From an uncultured Bacteroidota bacterium (GTDB taxonomy: Bacteria > Bacteroidota > Ignavibacteria > UBA10030 > UBA8401), in contig CALETH010000030.1 of assembly GCA_937920105.1 (NCBI GenBank), forward strand, positions 1-10,760: a DNA stretch of 10,760 nt. The letters run 5' to 3'. Made by a program: the position numbers and the translations under genes. The notes beneath the pieces are model-generated. The model was not told where the DNA came from. It saw nothing but the letters and a program-made list of their open reading frames with translations, and ran no database searches. This document shows, in pieces, positions 1 to 7,428 of the stretch (position 1 is the stretch's first letter; every line of letters begins with the position of its first letter).

Positions 1-31
1 GGTCATTGACTTACAAGTTATTTTATATAAC

Positions 32-832
32 TTATCTAGTCAAGCCCCATTTTTTTATATCACTAATTGCTCTTTGGTAAAGTTCCAAAGATATTGGTAA
101 ATAGTGCCACTCCATTGTATTTTCCATATAACTTACACCTTTACCTTTAATAGTATTTGCAATAATCACTTTTGGTCTACCATTATCCATCGTTTGCAGT
201 TTTTCTATTGATTGAATTATTTCTGGTATAGAATGCCCATCTATAGAAACAACATCAAAATTCATTGTTTTCCATTTTTGTTCATCAGCAGTATCACCAA
301 GAATATCAATAAGACTACCAAAACCTTGTATCCTATTTTTATCTATAATGATAATTAAATTATCTAATTTATGTTGTACTGCAAAATGAGCCGCTTCCCA
401 TGTTGTTCCTTCATTTGTTTCACCATCAGACATTAGAACGTAAGTGAAATTATTTTTTCGCAACAACTTATCCGCTTTAGCAATTCCAACACCTATCGGA
501 AAACCATGTCCTAAAGAACCCAATGCAAAAGGAATATCGTTAAAATGATTTGCTGAAGGATGTGCAGGAAGTTTAGTACCATCTTGATAAAAAGTTTTTA
601 TATCAGTATCGGAAATTTTACCAAGATGATGAAGACAAGTATATAATGCAGCAGCAGCGTGCCCTTTAGAAAGGATAAATGTATCTTGCTCTTTTTTCTT
701 GAAAAGAAGAATGCTTATCAATAAATCTATACAACTCAATGAACAACCAATATGTCCTGCATTAACAGAATAATATAATTCTAATAATTGCAATCGTAAT
801 TTTTTTTGTAGAGAAATATATTTGTCAAGCAT
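32..832 (-). CDS. Transketolase, N-terminal (TPP-binding) subunit of a split enzyme
   Basis: The product is about 266 aa and covers only the thiamine-diphosphate-binding N-terminal half of transketolase, which moves two-carbon ketol units between sugars. Numbering from the upstream GTG at 862, visible motifs are AGHIGCSLSCID (35-46), SKGHAA (65-70), GSLGHGFPIGVG (115-126), the TPP/metal motif SDGETNEG ending at an Asn about 30 residues on (145-176), and KGKGVSYMEN..WH (239-253). HIGCSLS and SDGE replace the HPGGSLS and GDGE of housekeeping enzymes; I associate this pattern with split transketolases of surface-polysaccharide loci, which is an inference. The ATG at 832 gives MLDKYISLQKKLR, matching the usual family N-terminus. 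A GTG at 862 (10 residues longer) has GGAAG upstream and is a real alternative. The C-terminal partner should follow to the left; an ATG on the minus strand at positions 6-4 could be its start. Confidence 0.9.
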   Translation of the reverse strand: MLDKYISLQKKLRLQLLELYYSVNAGHIGCSLSCIDLLISILLFKKKEQDTFILSKGHAAAALYTCLHHLGKISDTDIKTFYQDGTKLPAHPSANHFNDIPFALGSLGHGFPIGVGIAKADKLLRKNNFTYVLMSDGETNEGTTWEAAHFAVQHKLDNLIIIIDKNRIQGFGSLIDILGDTADEQKWKTMNFDVVSIDGHSIPEIIQSIEKLQTMDNGRPKVIIANTIKGKGVSYMENTMEWHYLPISLELYQRAISDIKKWGLTR

Positions 833-900
833 AATTTTTCTTTTCAATATACCACAAAACACTAAATTCTTCCAACAAAAAACTTCAAAAATCTTTTACA

Positions 901-929
901 TTGAACTTCACGCACGATTTTTTTATACT
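901..929 (+). promoter_or_regulatory. Sigma70-like promoter of der
   Basis: TTGAAC (901-906) and TATACT (924-929) are separated by exactly 17 bp, close to the -35/-10 consensus. A transcript would start near 936 and give a leader of about 28 nt before the der ATG at 964. The TTG that extends the der reading frame to 901 is this -35 box, which argues against that longer start. On the opposite strand a TATAAT lies at 940-935 and could serve the divergent transketolase gene, but I see no good -35 for it. Confidence 0.6.
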
Positions 930-963
930 ATACTATTATAGAATAAAAAATCACACCTCATAC

Positions 964-2274
964 ATGTCCCACATTATCGCCATTATCGGAAGACCCAACG
1001 TCGGAAAATCCACACTCTTTAATAGAATCATCGGAGAACAAAATGCCATTGTCTATGACGAACCCGGCGTTACACGAGACCGTCATTATGCAAACGCAGA
1101 ATGGTGTGGAAAAAATTTCACACTCATAGATACTGGCGGATATGTTCCACAATCCGAAGATATTTTTGAAAAAGCCATCCGCGAGCAAGCACAAATTGCC
1201 ATAGAAGAAGCCGATAAAATTATTTTTGTTGTCGATGCCGAACAAGAACTCTCCCCATTAGATACAGACGTTGCAAACATACTTCGCCAATCAAACAAAA
1301 AAGTATTTTTGATAGCCAACAAAGTAGATAGTCAGCAACGAGAACCAAACATTGCAGAATTTTATAAATTAGGACTTGGTGAACCAATTTCTATATCTGC
1401 GTTAAACGGAAGAAAAATTGGAGATTTTTTAGATAGTATTACCAATGACATTCCCGAGGAAGAAACCGAAACCACAGACACACAATTAAAACTCGCCATT
1501 ATCGGAAAACCCAATGTCGGAAAATCTTCACTCGTCAACGCACTCACCGGAAAAGAACGCTCCATTGTTACACCAATTGCCGGAACCACTCGAGACCCAA
1601 TTGATAGCATCTTAAAATATCATAGCGAAGAAATTTTATTAGTAGATACTGCTGGCTTGATGAGAAAAAGTCGAATTCGAGAAAACGTAGATTTTTATTC
1701 TACACTTCGCACGCTCAAAAGTATAGAACGATGCAACATCGCAGTTATTCTTTTGGACGCAGAAAACGAAATTGAAAAACAAGATTTACGCATTGTGCAA
1801 ACAGCGGTAGAAAAAAAACGCGGAGTGATTATTGCTGTGAATAAGTGGGATACGATTGAAAAAGAAACGAACACTGCAAAAAAATATGAAGAAGCACTAC
1901 GTTTAAAACTTCGCACCTACAATTTTATCCCCGTCATTTTTATTTCTGCAAAAACAAAACAAAGAATTTTTAAACTGATAGAACTTTCAAAAAAAATTCA
2001 TGAAGAACGAGGAAAACGTATTTCAACATCAGAGTTAAATGAAAAACTTCTTCCGGAAATACAAAACTACCCACCATCCACAAAAACTGGAAAAGATGTA
2101 AAAATAAATTATGTAACACAATTACGAACGCATTCCCCATTGATTGCATTTTTTGCTAATGAGCCGCAACTAATATCAGATATTTATAAACGTTATTTAG
2201 AAAATAAAATCCGAGAACATTTTGGTTTTGAAGGAATTCCACTGACAATTATTTTTAAGAGGAAACGAAAATGA
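964..2274 (+). CDS. der: GTPase Der (EngA), double-GTPase ribosome assembly factor
   Basis: Der is an essential tandem GTPase that acts in maturation of the 50S ribosomal subunit in the cytoplasm. From ATG 964 the protein is 436 aa, the usual family length. GTPase domain 1 shows GRPNVGKS (9-16), PGVTRD (G2 region, 34-39), DTGG (56-59) and NKVD (119-122). Domain 2 shows GKPNVGKS (181-188), PIAGTTRD, DTAG (228-231) and NKWD (293-296). The remaining ~85 residues form the KH-like C-terminal domain, including KINYVTQ and the terminal GIPLTIIFKRKRK. The frame is open 21 codons further, to a TTG at 901, but that stretch holds the promoter and is unlike any Der N-terminus. There is no clear Shine-Dalgarno before 964. 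The stop codon overlaps the upp start (ATGA). Confidence 0.97.
   Translation: MSHIIAIIGRPNVGKSTLFNRIIGEQNAIVYDEPGVTRDRHYANAEWCGKNFTLIDTGGYVPQSEDIFEKAIREQAQIAIEEADKIIFVVDAEQELSPLDTDVANILRQSNKKVFLIANKVDSQQREPNIAEFYKLGLGEPISISALNGRKIGDFLDSITNDIPEEETETTDTQLKLAIIGKPNVGKSSLVNALTGKERSIVTPIAGTTRDPIDSILKYHSEEILLVDTAGLMRKSRIRENVDFYSTLRTLKSIERCNIAVILLDAENEIEKQDLRIVQTAVEKKRGVIIAVNKWDTIEKETNTAKKYEEALRLKLRTYNFIPVIFISAKTKQRIFKLIELSKKIHEERGKRISTSELNEKLLPEIQNYPPSTKTGKDVKINYVTQLRTHSPLIAFFANEPQLISDIYKRYLENKIREHFGFEGIPLTIIFKRKRK
2257..2262 (+). promoter_or_regulatory. Ribosome binding site of upp
   Basis: AAGAGG lies 8 nt before the ATG at 2271, inside the last codons of der. With the ATGA overlap it suggests translational coupling of upp to der. 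Confidence 0.6.
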
Positions 2275-2900
2275 AAAACCTTACTATCATTCAACATCCA
2301 CTTATTCAACGAGACCTTTCAGTATTACGAGAGAAAAAAACACCACATCATATTTTTAGAGATACACTTCACCGCATTTCCGGAATGATGGCATTTGAAG
2401 TAACAAAAAAGTTTTCGGTAAAAAAATTTTCACTTACCACACCGTTAGAAAAAACAACGGGTTTCCAACTTGAAAAAGAAATAGTTCTCATTCCAATTCT
2501 CCGTGCTGGTTTGGGAATGGTGGATGGATTTTTGCATAATGTTCCAGAAGCCAGAGTCGGACACATCGGTTTATATCGCAATGAAAAAACATTAGAACCG
2601 GTAGAATATTATTCACGATTTCCCAAAGAACTTTCTAAAAGTACAGTCATTCTCATTGACCCAATGCTCGCTACTGGAGGAAGTGCTGTTGCAGCAATTG
2701 ATTTTCTTCAACAAAAAGGAGCAAAAGATATTACCATGGTTTGCTTAGTTGCCGCACCAGAAGGAGTAAAAACGCTTTCACGCAACCATCCAAAAATAAA
2801 AATTTTTACTGCAAGTCTTGATAGAAAATTAAATCACAAAGGATACATTCTTCCCGGCTTAGGTGATGCTGGGGACCGTGTTTTCGGAACAGAGTTATGA
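2271..2900 (+). CDS. upp: Uracil phosphoribosyltransferase
   Basis: Upp converts uracil and PRPP to UMP in pyrimidine salvage. The 209-aa product matches the usual family length of 208-209 aa. It has the IPILRAGLGM segment (74-83), the PRPP-binding signature VILIDPMLATGGS (126-138) and the uracil-binding C-terminal stretch YILPGLGDAGDRVFGTE (192-208). The start overlaps the der stop by 4 nt and the stop overlaps the next gene's start by 4 nt, so the three genes are very probably one transcript. Nothing appears broken or missing. Confidence 0.97.
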   Translation: MKNLTIIQHPLIQRDLSVLREKKTPHHIFRDTLHRISGMMAFEVTKKFSVKKFSLTTPLEKTTGFQLEKEIVLIPILRAGLGMVDGFLHNVPEARVGHIGLYRNEKTLEPVEYYSRFPKELSKSTVILIDPMLATGGSAVAAIDFLQQKGAKDITMVCLVAAPEGVKTLSRNHPKIKIFTASLDRKLNHKGYILPGLGDAGDRVFGTEL

Positions 2901-3898
2901 AATATTTTTTTTTCATTATAGCATTTTTTTCTTCTGCATATTCTCAACAATTTTCAGATACAACGCTTCATAAAATTATTGCACAAGGTGTGGAGTATAC
3001 TGTACAACAACAGTATGATTCTGCAAAATTTATTTTTCGCACAATAATAAAAAAATATCCAACACATCCACTGGGATATTTATATCTTACGGGAACATTG
3101 CAAGCAGAGTTTTCCGATTATGAAAACTTTGTTGATGAAAATCTTCAAGATTCATTACTTACCATAGGAATAGATTTAGCAGAAAAATTTATCGAAAAAA
3201 ATCCAAACGATGCGTGGGGATATTATTACAAGGGAACGGGATTAGCATTCAGAGCGTTTTTAAAAACACAACGAAGCGGTTGGTTTGGTGCAATTTTTGA
3301 TGGAACAAGTTCAGCATCATCCTTTGAACAATGTCTTCAACTCAATCCAAAATTTTATAATGCCATGAGTGGATTAGGAACATATTATTATTGGAAAAGC
3401 CGAGTACCATTTTTCACCAATCAAGAAGAAGAAGGAATTACGTTGCTAAAAAATGCAGTCAGCAATGCAAGTTTTGATTCCCACATTGCACACAACAGTT
3501 TGATAGAAATTTTAATTGATGCACAACGCTATGATGAAGCGTTACACTATGTTCAATCTGGATTAACAAAATATCCAAACAACCGTTCGCTGTTATGGCA
3601 AGCAGTAACCATTTATGAAAAAAAGCAAAATAAAAATGAATTAAAAAAAATGGTTCCTCGTTTGTTATCTTCTATTATAAATGCACCAACAATAAATTAT
3701 TATAGGGAAATACTCTGCCGATTAAAGCTTTCACGCTATGCAATGAATGCTAAAGAGTATGATGCTGTAATTAAAGAATGCATGATTATGCTTTCGTATA
3801 AAAATAATTCGCAAAAAATATATAAAAATATTGATAAGAAGTTAGAAGAAGCAAACATATTATTACAAAAAGCAAAAATAGAAATTGCAAAAAAATAA
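2897..3898 (+). CDS. Secreted TPR-like helical-repeat protein of unknown function
   Basis: The 333-aa product starts with a clear Sec signal peptide: MKYFFFIIAFFSSAYSQQ, with likely cleavage near residues 16-17. The mature part looks like degenerate tetratricopeptide repeats. Examples are QGVEYTVQQQYDSAKFIFRT followed by YPTHPLGYLYLTGTL (about 30-68), AEKFIEKNPNDAWGYYYKGTG (95-115), SFEQCLQLNPKFYNAMSGLG (142-161) and RYDEALHYVQSGLTKYPNNRSLLWQA (211-236). TPR proteins usually act as scaffolds; the signal sequence puts this one in the periplasm or outer envelope. There is no catalytic motif, and no C-terminal sorting domain is evident. Its ATG overlaps the upp stop (ATGA), so it is probably co-expressed with der and upp, but this says little about function. 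A lysine-rich tail ends just before the palindromic element. Confidence 0.8.
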   Translation: MKYFFFIIAFFSSAYSQQFSDTTLHKIIAQGVEYTVQQQYDSAKFIFRTIIKKYPTHPLGYLYLTGTLQAEFSDYENFVDENLQDSLLTIGIDLAEKFIEKNPNDAWGYYYKGTGLAFRAFLKTQRSGWFGAIFDGTSSASSFEQCLQLNPKFYNAMSGLGTYYYWKSRVPFFTNQEEEGITLLKNAVSNASFDSHIAHNSLIEILIDAQRYDEALHYVQSGLTKYPNNRSLLWQAVTIYEKKQNKNELKKMVPRLLSSIINAPTINYYREILCRLKLSRYAMNAKEYDAVIKECMIMLSYKNNSQKIYKNIDKKLEEANILLQKAKIEIAKK

Positions 3899-3933
3899 TA
3901 ACAATTTGTCATCGTATGTTATAAAAATATTTT

Positions 3934-4014
3934 CGTCATTCCCGCATGTTTTTAGCGGGAATCCAGTTTTGTAAATTTTTAACAAGATGGATTCCCACTT
4001 TCGTGGGAATGACA
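3934..4014. repeat. Palindromic intergenic element, copy 1 (two hairpins)
   Basis: The element has two hairpins, ATTCCCGC/GCGGGAAT and ATTCCCAC/GTGGGAAT. They are arranged so that the whole unit is also an inverted repeat: CGTCATTCCCGC at the left end against GTGGGAATGACA at the right, and GGGAATCCAG against TGGATTCCC inside. This is a small non-coding REP/MITE-like design with no transposase. It fills most of the gap between the TPR-like gene and rel. Transcribed, it could end or insulate the der-upp transcript, though no clear U-run follows. It belongs to the same family as the element at 6653-6753. Confidence 0.85.
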
Positions 4015-4034
4015 TAGCAAGAATTACTCATCCC

Positions 4035-6209
4035 ATGCTCCAACCCAAATACAAAAAAAGATTAGATGATTTATTAGCAGTATGCAAAAAAAATCTTCGT
4101 ACCGTTAATGAAAAACTCATCACACGTGCATTTGAAATCAGTATGGATGCCCACAAAAATGATATTAGGCAATCCGGAGAACCATACTTTTATCATCCGT
4201 ACGAAGTAGCAATGGTGGTAGCAAAAGAAATTGCCTTGGATGATGTGAGTGTTGCCTGTGCATTACTCCACGATGTTGCGGAAGATACAGAATTTACCAT
4301 TAAAGATATTCGTCAGGAATTTGGAGATACTGTTGCAGATATTGTTGACGGAGTTACAAAAATCACCGATATTTTTCGCAGTCACGAAATTACCCAAGCA
4401 GAAAATTATCGCAAACTGCTTCTTTCCATGGTAAATGATATTCGTGTGATGATTATAAAATTTGCAGACCGTCTGCATAATATGAGAACGTTAGAATATC
4501 TTCCACCGGAAAAACAACAACGTATTTCCAAAGAAACATTAGAAATTTATACACCATTCGCCCATCGTTTTGGTTTGGGAAAAATAAAATGGGAAATGGA
4601 AGATTTAGCATTTAAACATCTTCATAGAAAAGAATATGAAGAACTTGCAACATCCATAAAATCCAAACGACGTGAACGAGAACATTATCTCCGAAAATTT
4701 GTTACACCAATAGAAAATAAACTTCGTCAACACAATCTCACCTTTGAAATAGAAGCCCGTCCAAAAAATCTTTACAGCATTTATAATAAGATGGTAAAAC
4801 GTCATAAACCGCTTAATGAAATTTACGATATGTTTGCGGTAAGAATTATTTTAGATACAAAAGATAATAATGATTGTTTCACGGTGTACGGAATTGTTTC
4901 AGAAATTTTTAAACCAATCCCTGAACGATTTAAAAATTATATTTCTATCCCTAAAAAAAATGGATACCAATCATTGCATACAACCGTGGTTGGACCCGAA
5001 GGAAAAATGGTAGAAGTGCAAATCCGAACGAAAGAAATGCACGAAATTGCAGAACGTGGTGTTGCAGCACATTGGCTTTATAAAGAAAAAGGTGCTTCTG
5101 TTGCGTTAGATAAAGAATTGGAAAATTGGGTGAATTGGGTACGAGAAATTTTTGAACATAAAAACGATGAAACACCAAAAGAACTTTTAGAAAGTTTCAA
5201 ACTCAATTTATATCAAGATGAAATTTATATTTTTACTCCAAAAGGAGATTTAAAAATTCTTCCGAAAGGGGCAACACCGGTAGATTTTGCGTATGAAATC
5301 CATTCCAATATTGGTGCACAAACTATTGGAGCAAAAGTCAATGGAAGAATGATTCCACTCAATACTATTTTGCGAAGTGGAGACCAAGTAGAAATTATCA
5401 CATCAAAAAAACAAACACCCAATCCGGATTGGGAACAGTTTGTTGTTACTCACAAAGCAAAATCACACATTCGCCGCTGGGTAAAAGAAGAAGTCCAGAA
5501 AAAAATTGATGCAGGAAAAGATGTGTGGCAGAAAAAATTGAAGAAAGCAAAACTTCATTTGAGTGATGATGATGTTACACAATTTATTCACAAATATAAA
5601 TTTGATAATCTTCGAGAATTTTACAAAGCTATTCAAGAGGAAACAATTAATCCGGAAAATATCATCACAGAATATCTTGATAAAGAAAAACATCCGGAGC
5701 AAGAACAAAAAAGTGAAACATCATTTTATAAAACAGTAGTTAAAACTGCAAAAGGAATTACGAAAGGAATTTCTTTTTTTGGCGCTCGTGAAGATTTTAT
5801 GCACCACTACGCAAAATGCTGCAACCCTGTTCCCGGAGATGCTATTGTTGGTTTTATTACTACCGGAGAGGGAATAAAAATTCACCGCAAAAATTGTCAT
5901 AACATACAATCCATGCTTGCGAATGATGAGGAACGTCTTGTCGAAGTTTCTTGGCCTTCAACCGAAGGAATGGATTTTATTGCAGGTATTCGTATTTCGG
6001 GATATGACCGTACGGGACTTCTTAATGATGTAACGCATACTATTTCTCTGCAAAACACCAATATGCGAAGTGTCAATATTCATACTAAAGATTCTTTGTT
6101 TGATGGAGAATTTCTTTTGTATGTTAAAAACACAAATCAACTCAATACGATTATAGAAAAAATTCAACAAATTAAAGGCGTTACTAAAGTAGAACGGTTT
6201 GAAGGGTAA
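4035..6209 (+). CDS. rel: Bifunctional (p)ppGpp synthetase/hydrolase, RelA/SpoT (Rel) family
   Basis: Rel makes and degrades the stringent-response alarmone (p)ppGpp on or near the ribosome. From ATG 4035 it is 724 aa with the complete long-Rel architecture. The HD hydrolase domain has YHPYEV (H54), LLHDVAED (H79, D80) and KFADRLHN (D145). The synthetase domain has YDMFAVRI (D265), RFKNYISIPKKNGYQSLH (298-315) and EVQIRTKEMHE (E327). A TGS domain follows (about 396-459, IYIFTPKGDLKILPKGATPVDFAY), then a zinc-finger segment with H591, C595, C596, H617 and C621, and a C-terminal ACT domain (about 645-724). An intact HD site plus an R-x-K type loop indicates a bifunctional enzyme. The loop reads RFKN where RxKD is usual. 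The frame is open upstream to ATG 3987, but those 16 codons are mostly read from the palindromic element, so I prefer 4035. Confidence 0.95.
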   Translation: MLQPKYKKRLDDLLAVCKKNLRTVNEKLITRAFEISMDAHKNDIRQSGEPYFYHPYEVAMVVAKEIALDDVSVACALLHDVAEDTEFTIKDIRQEFGDTVADIVDGVTKITDIFRSHEITQAENYRKLLLSMVNDIRVMIIKFADRLHNMRTLEYLPPEKQQRISKETLEIYTPFAHRFGLGKIKWEMEDLAFKHLHRKEYEELATSIKSKRREREHYLRKFVTPIENKLRQHNLTFEIEARPKNLYSIYNKMVKRHKPLNEIYDMFAVRIILDTKDNNDCFTVYGIVSEIFKPIPERFKNYISIPKKNGYQSLHTTVVGPEGKMVEVQIRTKEMHEIAERGVAAHWLYKEKGASVALDKELENWVNWVREIFEHKNDETPKELLESFKLNLYQDEIYIFTPKGDLKILPKGATPVDFAYEIHSNIGAQTIGAKVNGRMIPLNTILRSGDQVEIITSKKQTPNPDWEQFVVTHKAKSHIRRWVKEEVQKKIDAGKDVWQKKLKKAKLHLSDDDVTQFIHKYKFDNLREFYKAIQEETINPENIITEYLDKEKHPEQEQKSETSFYKTVVKTAKGITKGISFFGAREDFMHHYAKCCNPVPGDAIVGFITTGEGIKIHRKNCHNIQSMLANDEERLVEVSWPSTEGMDFIAGIRISGYDRTGLLNDVTHTISLQNTNMRSVNIHTKDSLFDGEFLLYVKNTNQLNTIIEKIQQIKGVTKVERFEG

Positions 6210-6211
6210 GT

Positions 6212-6643
6212 ATGGAAAAAAGAATTTTAGGAATTGATTACGGAAAAGTCCGCATTGGACTTGCAGTGAGCGACCCACTTCGCATTATTGCAAGAGGATT
6301 GCCAACTCTTCCTAATAATGAAAAAGTAGTAGAAAATATTTTAATAATAACACAAGAATATTCTGTAGAAATTATAGTTGTTGGAATGCCGTTAACTCTT
6401 AAAGGAGAAAAAGGAACGATTGCAAAAGAAGTAGAAAATTTTATCCAAAAAATAAAAAACAAAACTTCTTTAGAAGTTATCGAATACGACGAACGCTTCA
6501 CCTCAAAAATTGCAGAACAAACAATAATCAATCTTGGAGTCAATAAAAAGAAACGTCAACAAAAAGAAAAAATTGATGAACTTGCCGCAGTGATTTTACT
6601 TCAAAATTTTTTAGACCAAACGAAACATTCTTTTGGGTGTTAA
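6212..6643 (+). CDS. ruvX: RuvX/YqgF-family RNase H-fold nuclease (pre-16S rRNA processing)
   Basis: The family adopts an RNase H fold and is linked to 5'-end maturation of 16S rRNA; it was first described as a putative Holliday junction resolvase. The 143-aa product is of normal length and carries all signatures: GIDYGKVRIGLAVSD (7-21, with D9), IVVGMPLTLKG (55-65), EYDERFTSKIAE (91-102) and KIDELAAVILLQ (120-131, with D122). Its start is 2 nt after the rel stop, and GAAGGG (6201-6206) within the last rel codons serves as Shine-Dalgarno, so it is almost certainly co-transcribed with rel. A copy of the palindromic repeat begins 9 nt after its stop. Confidence 0.95.
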   Translation: MEKRILGIDYGKVRIGLAVSDPLRIIARGLPTLPNNEKVVENILIITQEYSVEIIVVGMPLTLKGEKGTIAKEVENFIQKIKNKTSLEVIEYDERFTSKIAEQTIINLGVNKKKRQQKEKIDELAAVILLQNFLDQTKHSFGC

Positions 6644-6652
6644 CCAATCCTT

Positions 6653-6753
6653 TGTCATTCCTGCGAAACTTGTCCCAACATGTTTTAAGTTGGGAGCAGG
6701 AATCCAGATTTTGTATATACATAGATTCCCGCTTAAAGCATGCGGGAATGACA
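6653..6753. repeat. Palindromic intergenic element, copy 2 (with nested inner stem)
   Basis: The ends are TGTCATTCCTGC and GCGGGAATGACA, near-perfect inverted repeats and the same as in copy 1. The middle junction GGAATCCAGATTTTGTA also matches copy 1 (GGAATCCAGTTTTGTA). Unlike copy 1, the left hairpin holds a second stem, TGTCCCAAC against GTTGGGA, within its loop. The right hairpin pairs ATTCCCGC with GCGGGAAT. Read through in frame it gives nonsense peptides, so no gene is proposed here. Confidence 0.85.
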
Positions 6754-6760
6754 ATATAAT
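6733..6760 (+). promoter_or_regulatory. Possible promoter of the AlbA_2 gene, overlapping the repeat
   Basis: A perfect TATAAT (6755-6760) sits 2 nt after the end of the palindromic element. A weak TTAAAG lies 16 bp upstream, inside the element's right hairpin. Initiation near 6767 would give a leader of only about 8 nt before ATG 6775, which agrees with the absence of a Shine-Dalgarno there. The -35 match is poor. Confidence 0.35.
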
Positions 6761-6774
6761 TATTTTCATTTTTA

Positions 6775-7428
6775 ATGAACCACAAAGAACTGCAACTTCT
6801 CATCGAAGAAGGTGAAGGATTTGAATTAGAATTTAAAAGAAAAATTACCTCACCAGAAAAAATTGCACGTACACTTTCTGCATTTGCAAACACGAAAGGC
6901 GGAACAATTCTCTTTGGTGTTGATGACAATGGATTTATCATTGGTGTAGAAAGTGAAAAAACGGAATTGGATTTAATCACACATTCTGGAGAATATTATT
7001 GTGTTCCACCAGTTCAACTTGCTGTGGAAATTATTCCATTTCATGAAAAAGACGTGATTGCTGTTTTTGTGGAAGAAAGCAATCAAAAACCACATGCTGT
7101 AAAAAGTGATAATGAAGATGAAGAAAAAATTTATATCCGCGTTAATGCAAATACAGTATTGGCAAGTAAAGAGGTGATTAAAGTTTTACGAGATGAGAAT
7201 AAAGAAACACCACTCATTCTTTCCATCGGAGAAAATGAAAAACGATTATTCGAATATTTAGAAAAAAATGAGAAGATTATTGTAACTGAGTATGCAAAAC
7301 TCATTAACGTTTCGCAGAGAAGGGCTTCACGAATTTTAACAACATTAGTGCGAAGCGGAGTTATTCGTATTCATACATTAGAAAAAACCGATTATTTTAC
7401 TTTAGCATCGGATGAGAAAGTATCCTAA
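6775..7428 (+). CDS. AlbA_2 (Schlafen-type) domain protein with C-terminal winged helix, putative transcriptional regulator
   Basis: The 217-aa product starts with the hallmark of the AlbA_2 (Schlafen AlbA-type) domain: LLIEEGEGFELEFKRK (8-23), then AFANTKGGTILFGVDDNGFIIGV (36-58), and a strand-rich part ending in KIYIRVNANTVLAS (118-131). The last ~65 residues (ENEKRLFEYLEKNEKIIVTEYAKLINVSQRRASRILTTLVRSGVI) form a typical winged helix-turn-helix. Such proteins are usually annotated as putative DNA-binding regulators; the target is unknown. Some Schlafen relatives cut RNA, but no nuclease motif can be assigned here. The gene stands alone between a palindromic element and a convergent methyltransferase gene, and its last 32 bp overlap the 3' end of that gene. 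ATG 6775 is chosen because LQLLIEEGE fits the family N-terminus. Confidence 0.85.
   Translation: MNHKELQLLIEEGEGFELEFKRKITSPEKIARTLSAFANTKGGTILFGVDDNGFIIGVESEKTELDLITHSGEYYCVPPVQLAVEIIPFHEKDVIAVFVEESNQKPHAVKSDNEDEEKIYIRVNANTVLASKEVIKVLRDENKETPLILSIGENEKRLFEYLEKNEKIIVTEYAKLINVSQRRASRILTTLVRSGVIRIHTLEKTDYFTLASDEKVS

Noticed and set aside
901..963. TTG-initiated 21-residue extension of Der
   Set aside because: The TTG is the -35 box of a well-spaced promoter, and ATG 964 gives the standard Der start and length.
6633..6815. Plus-strand 60-aa open frame after ruvX
   Set aside because: Most of it is a translation of the palindromic element, and it overlaps the AlbA_2 gene in another frame.
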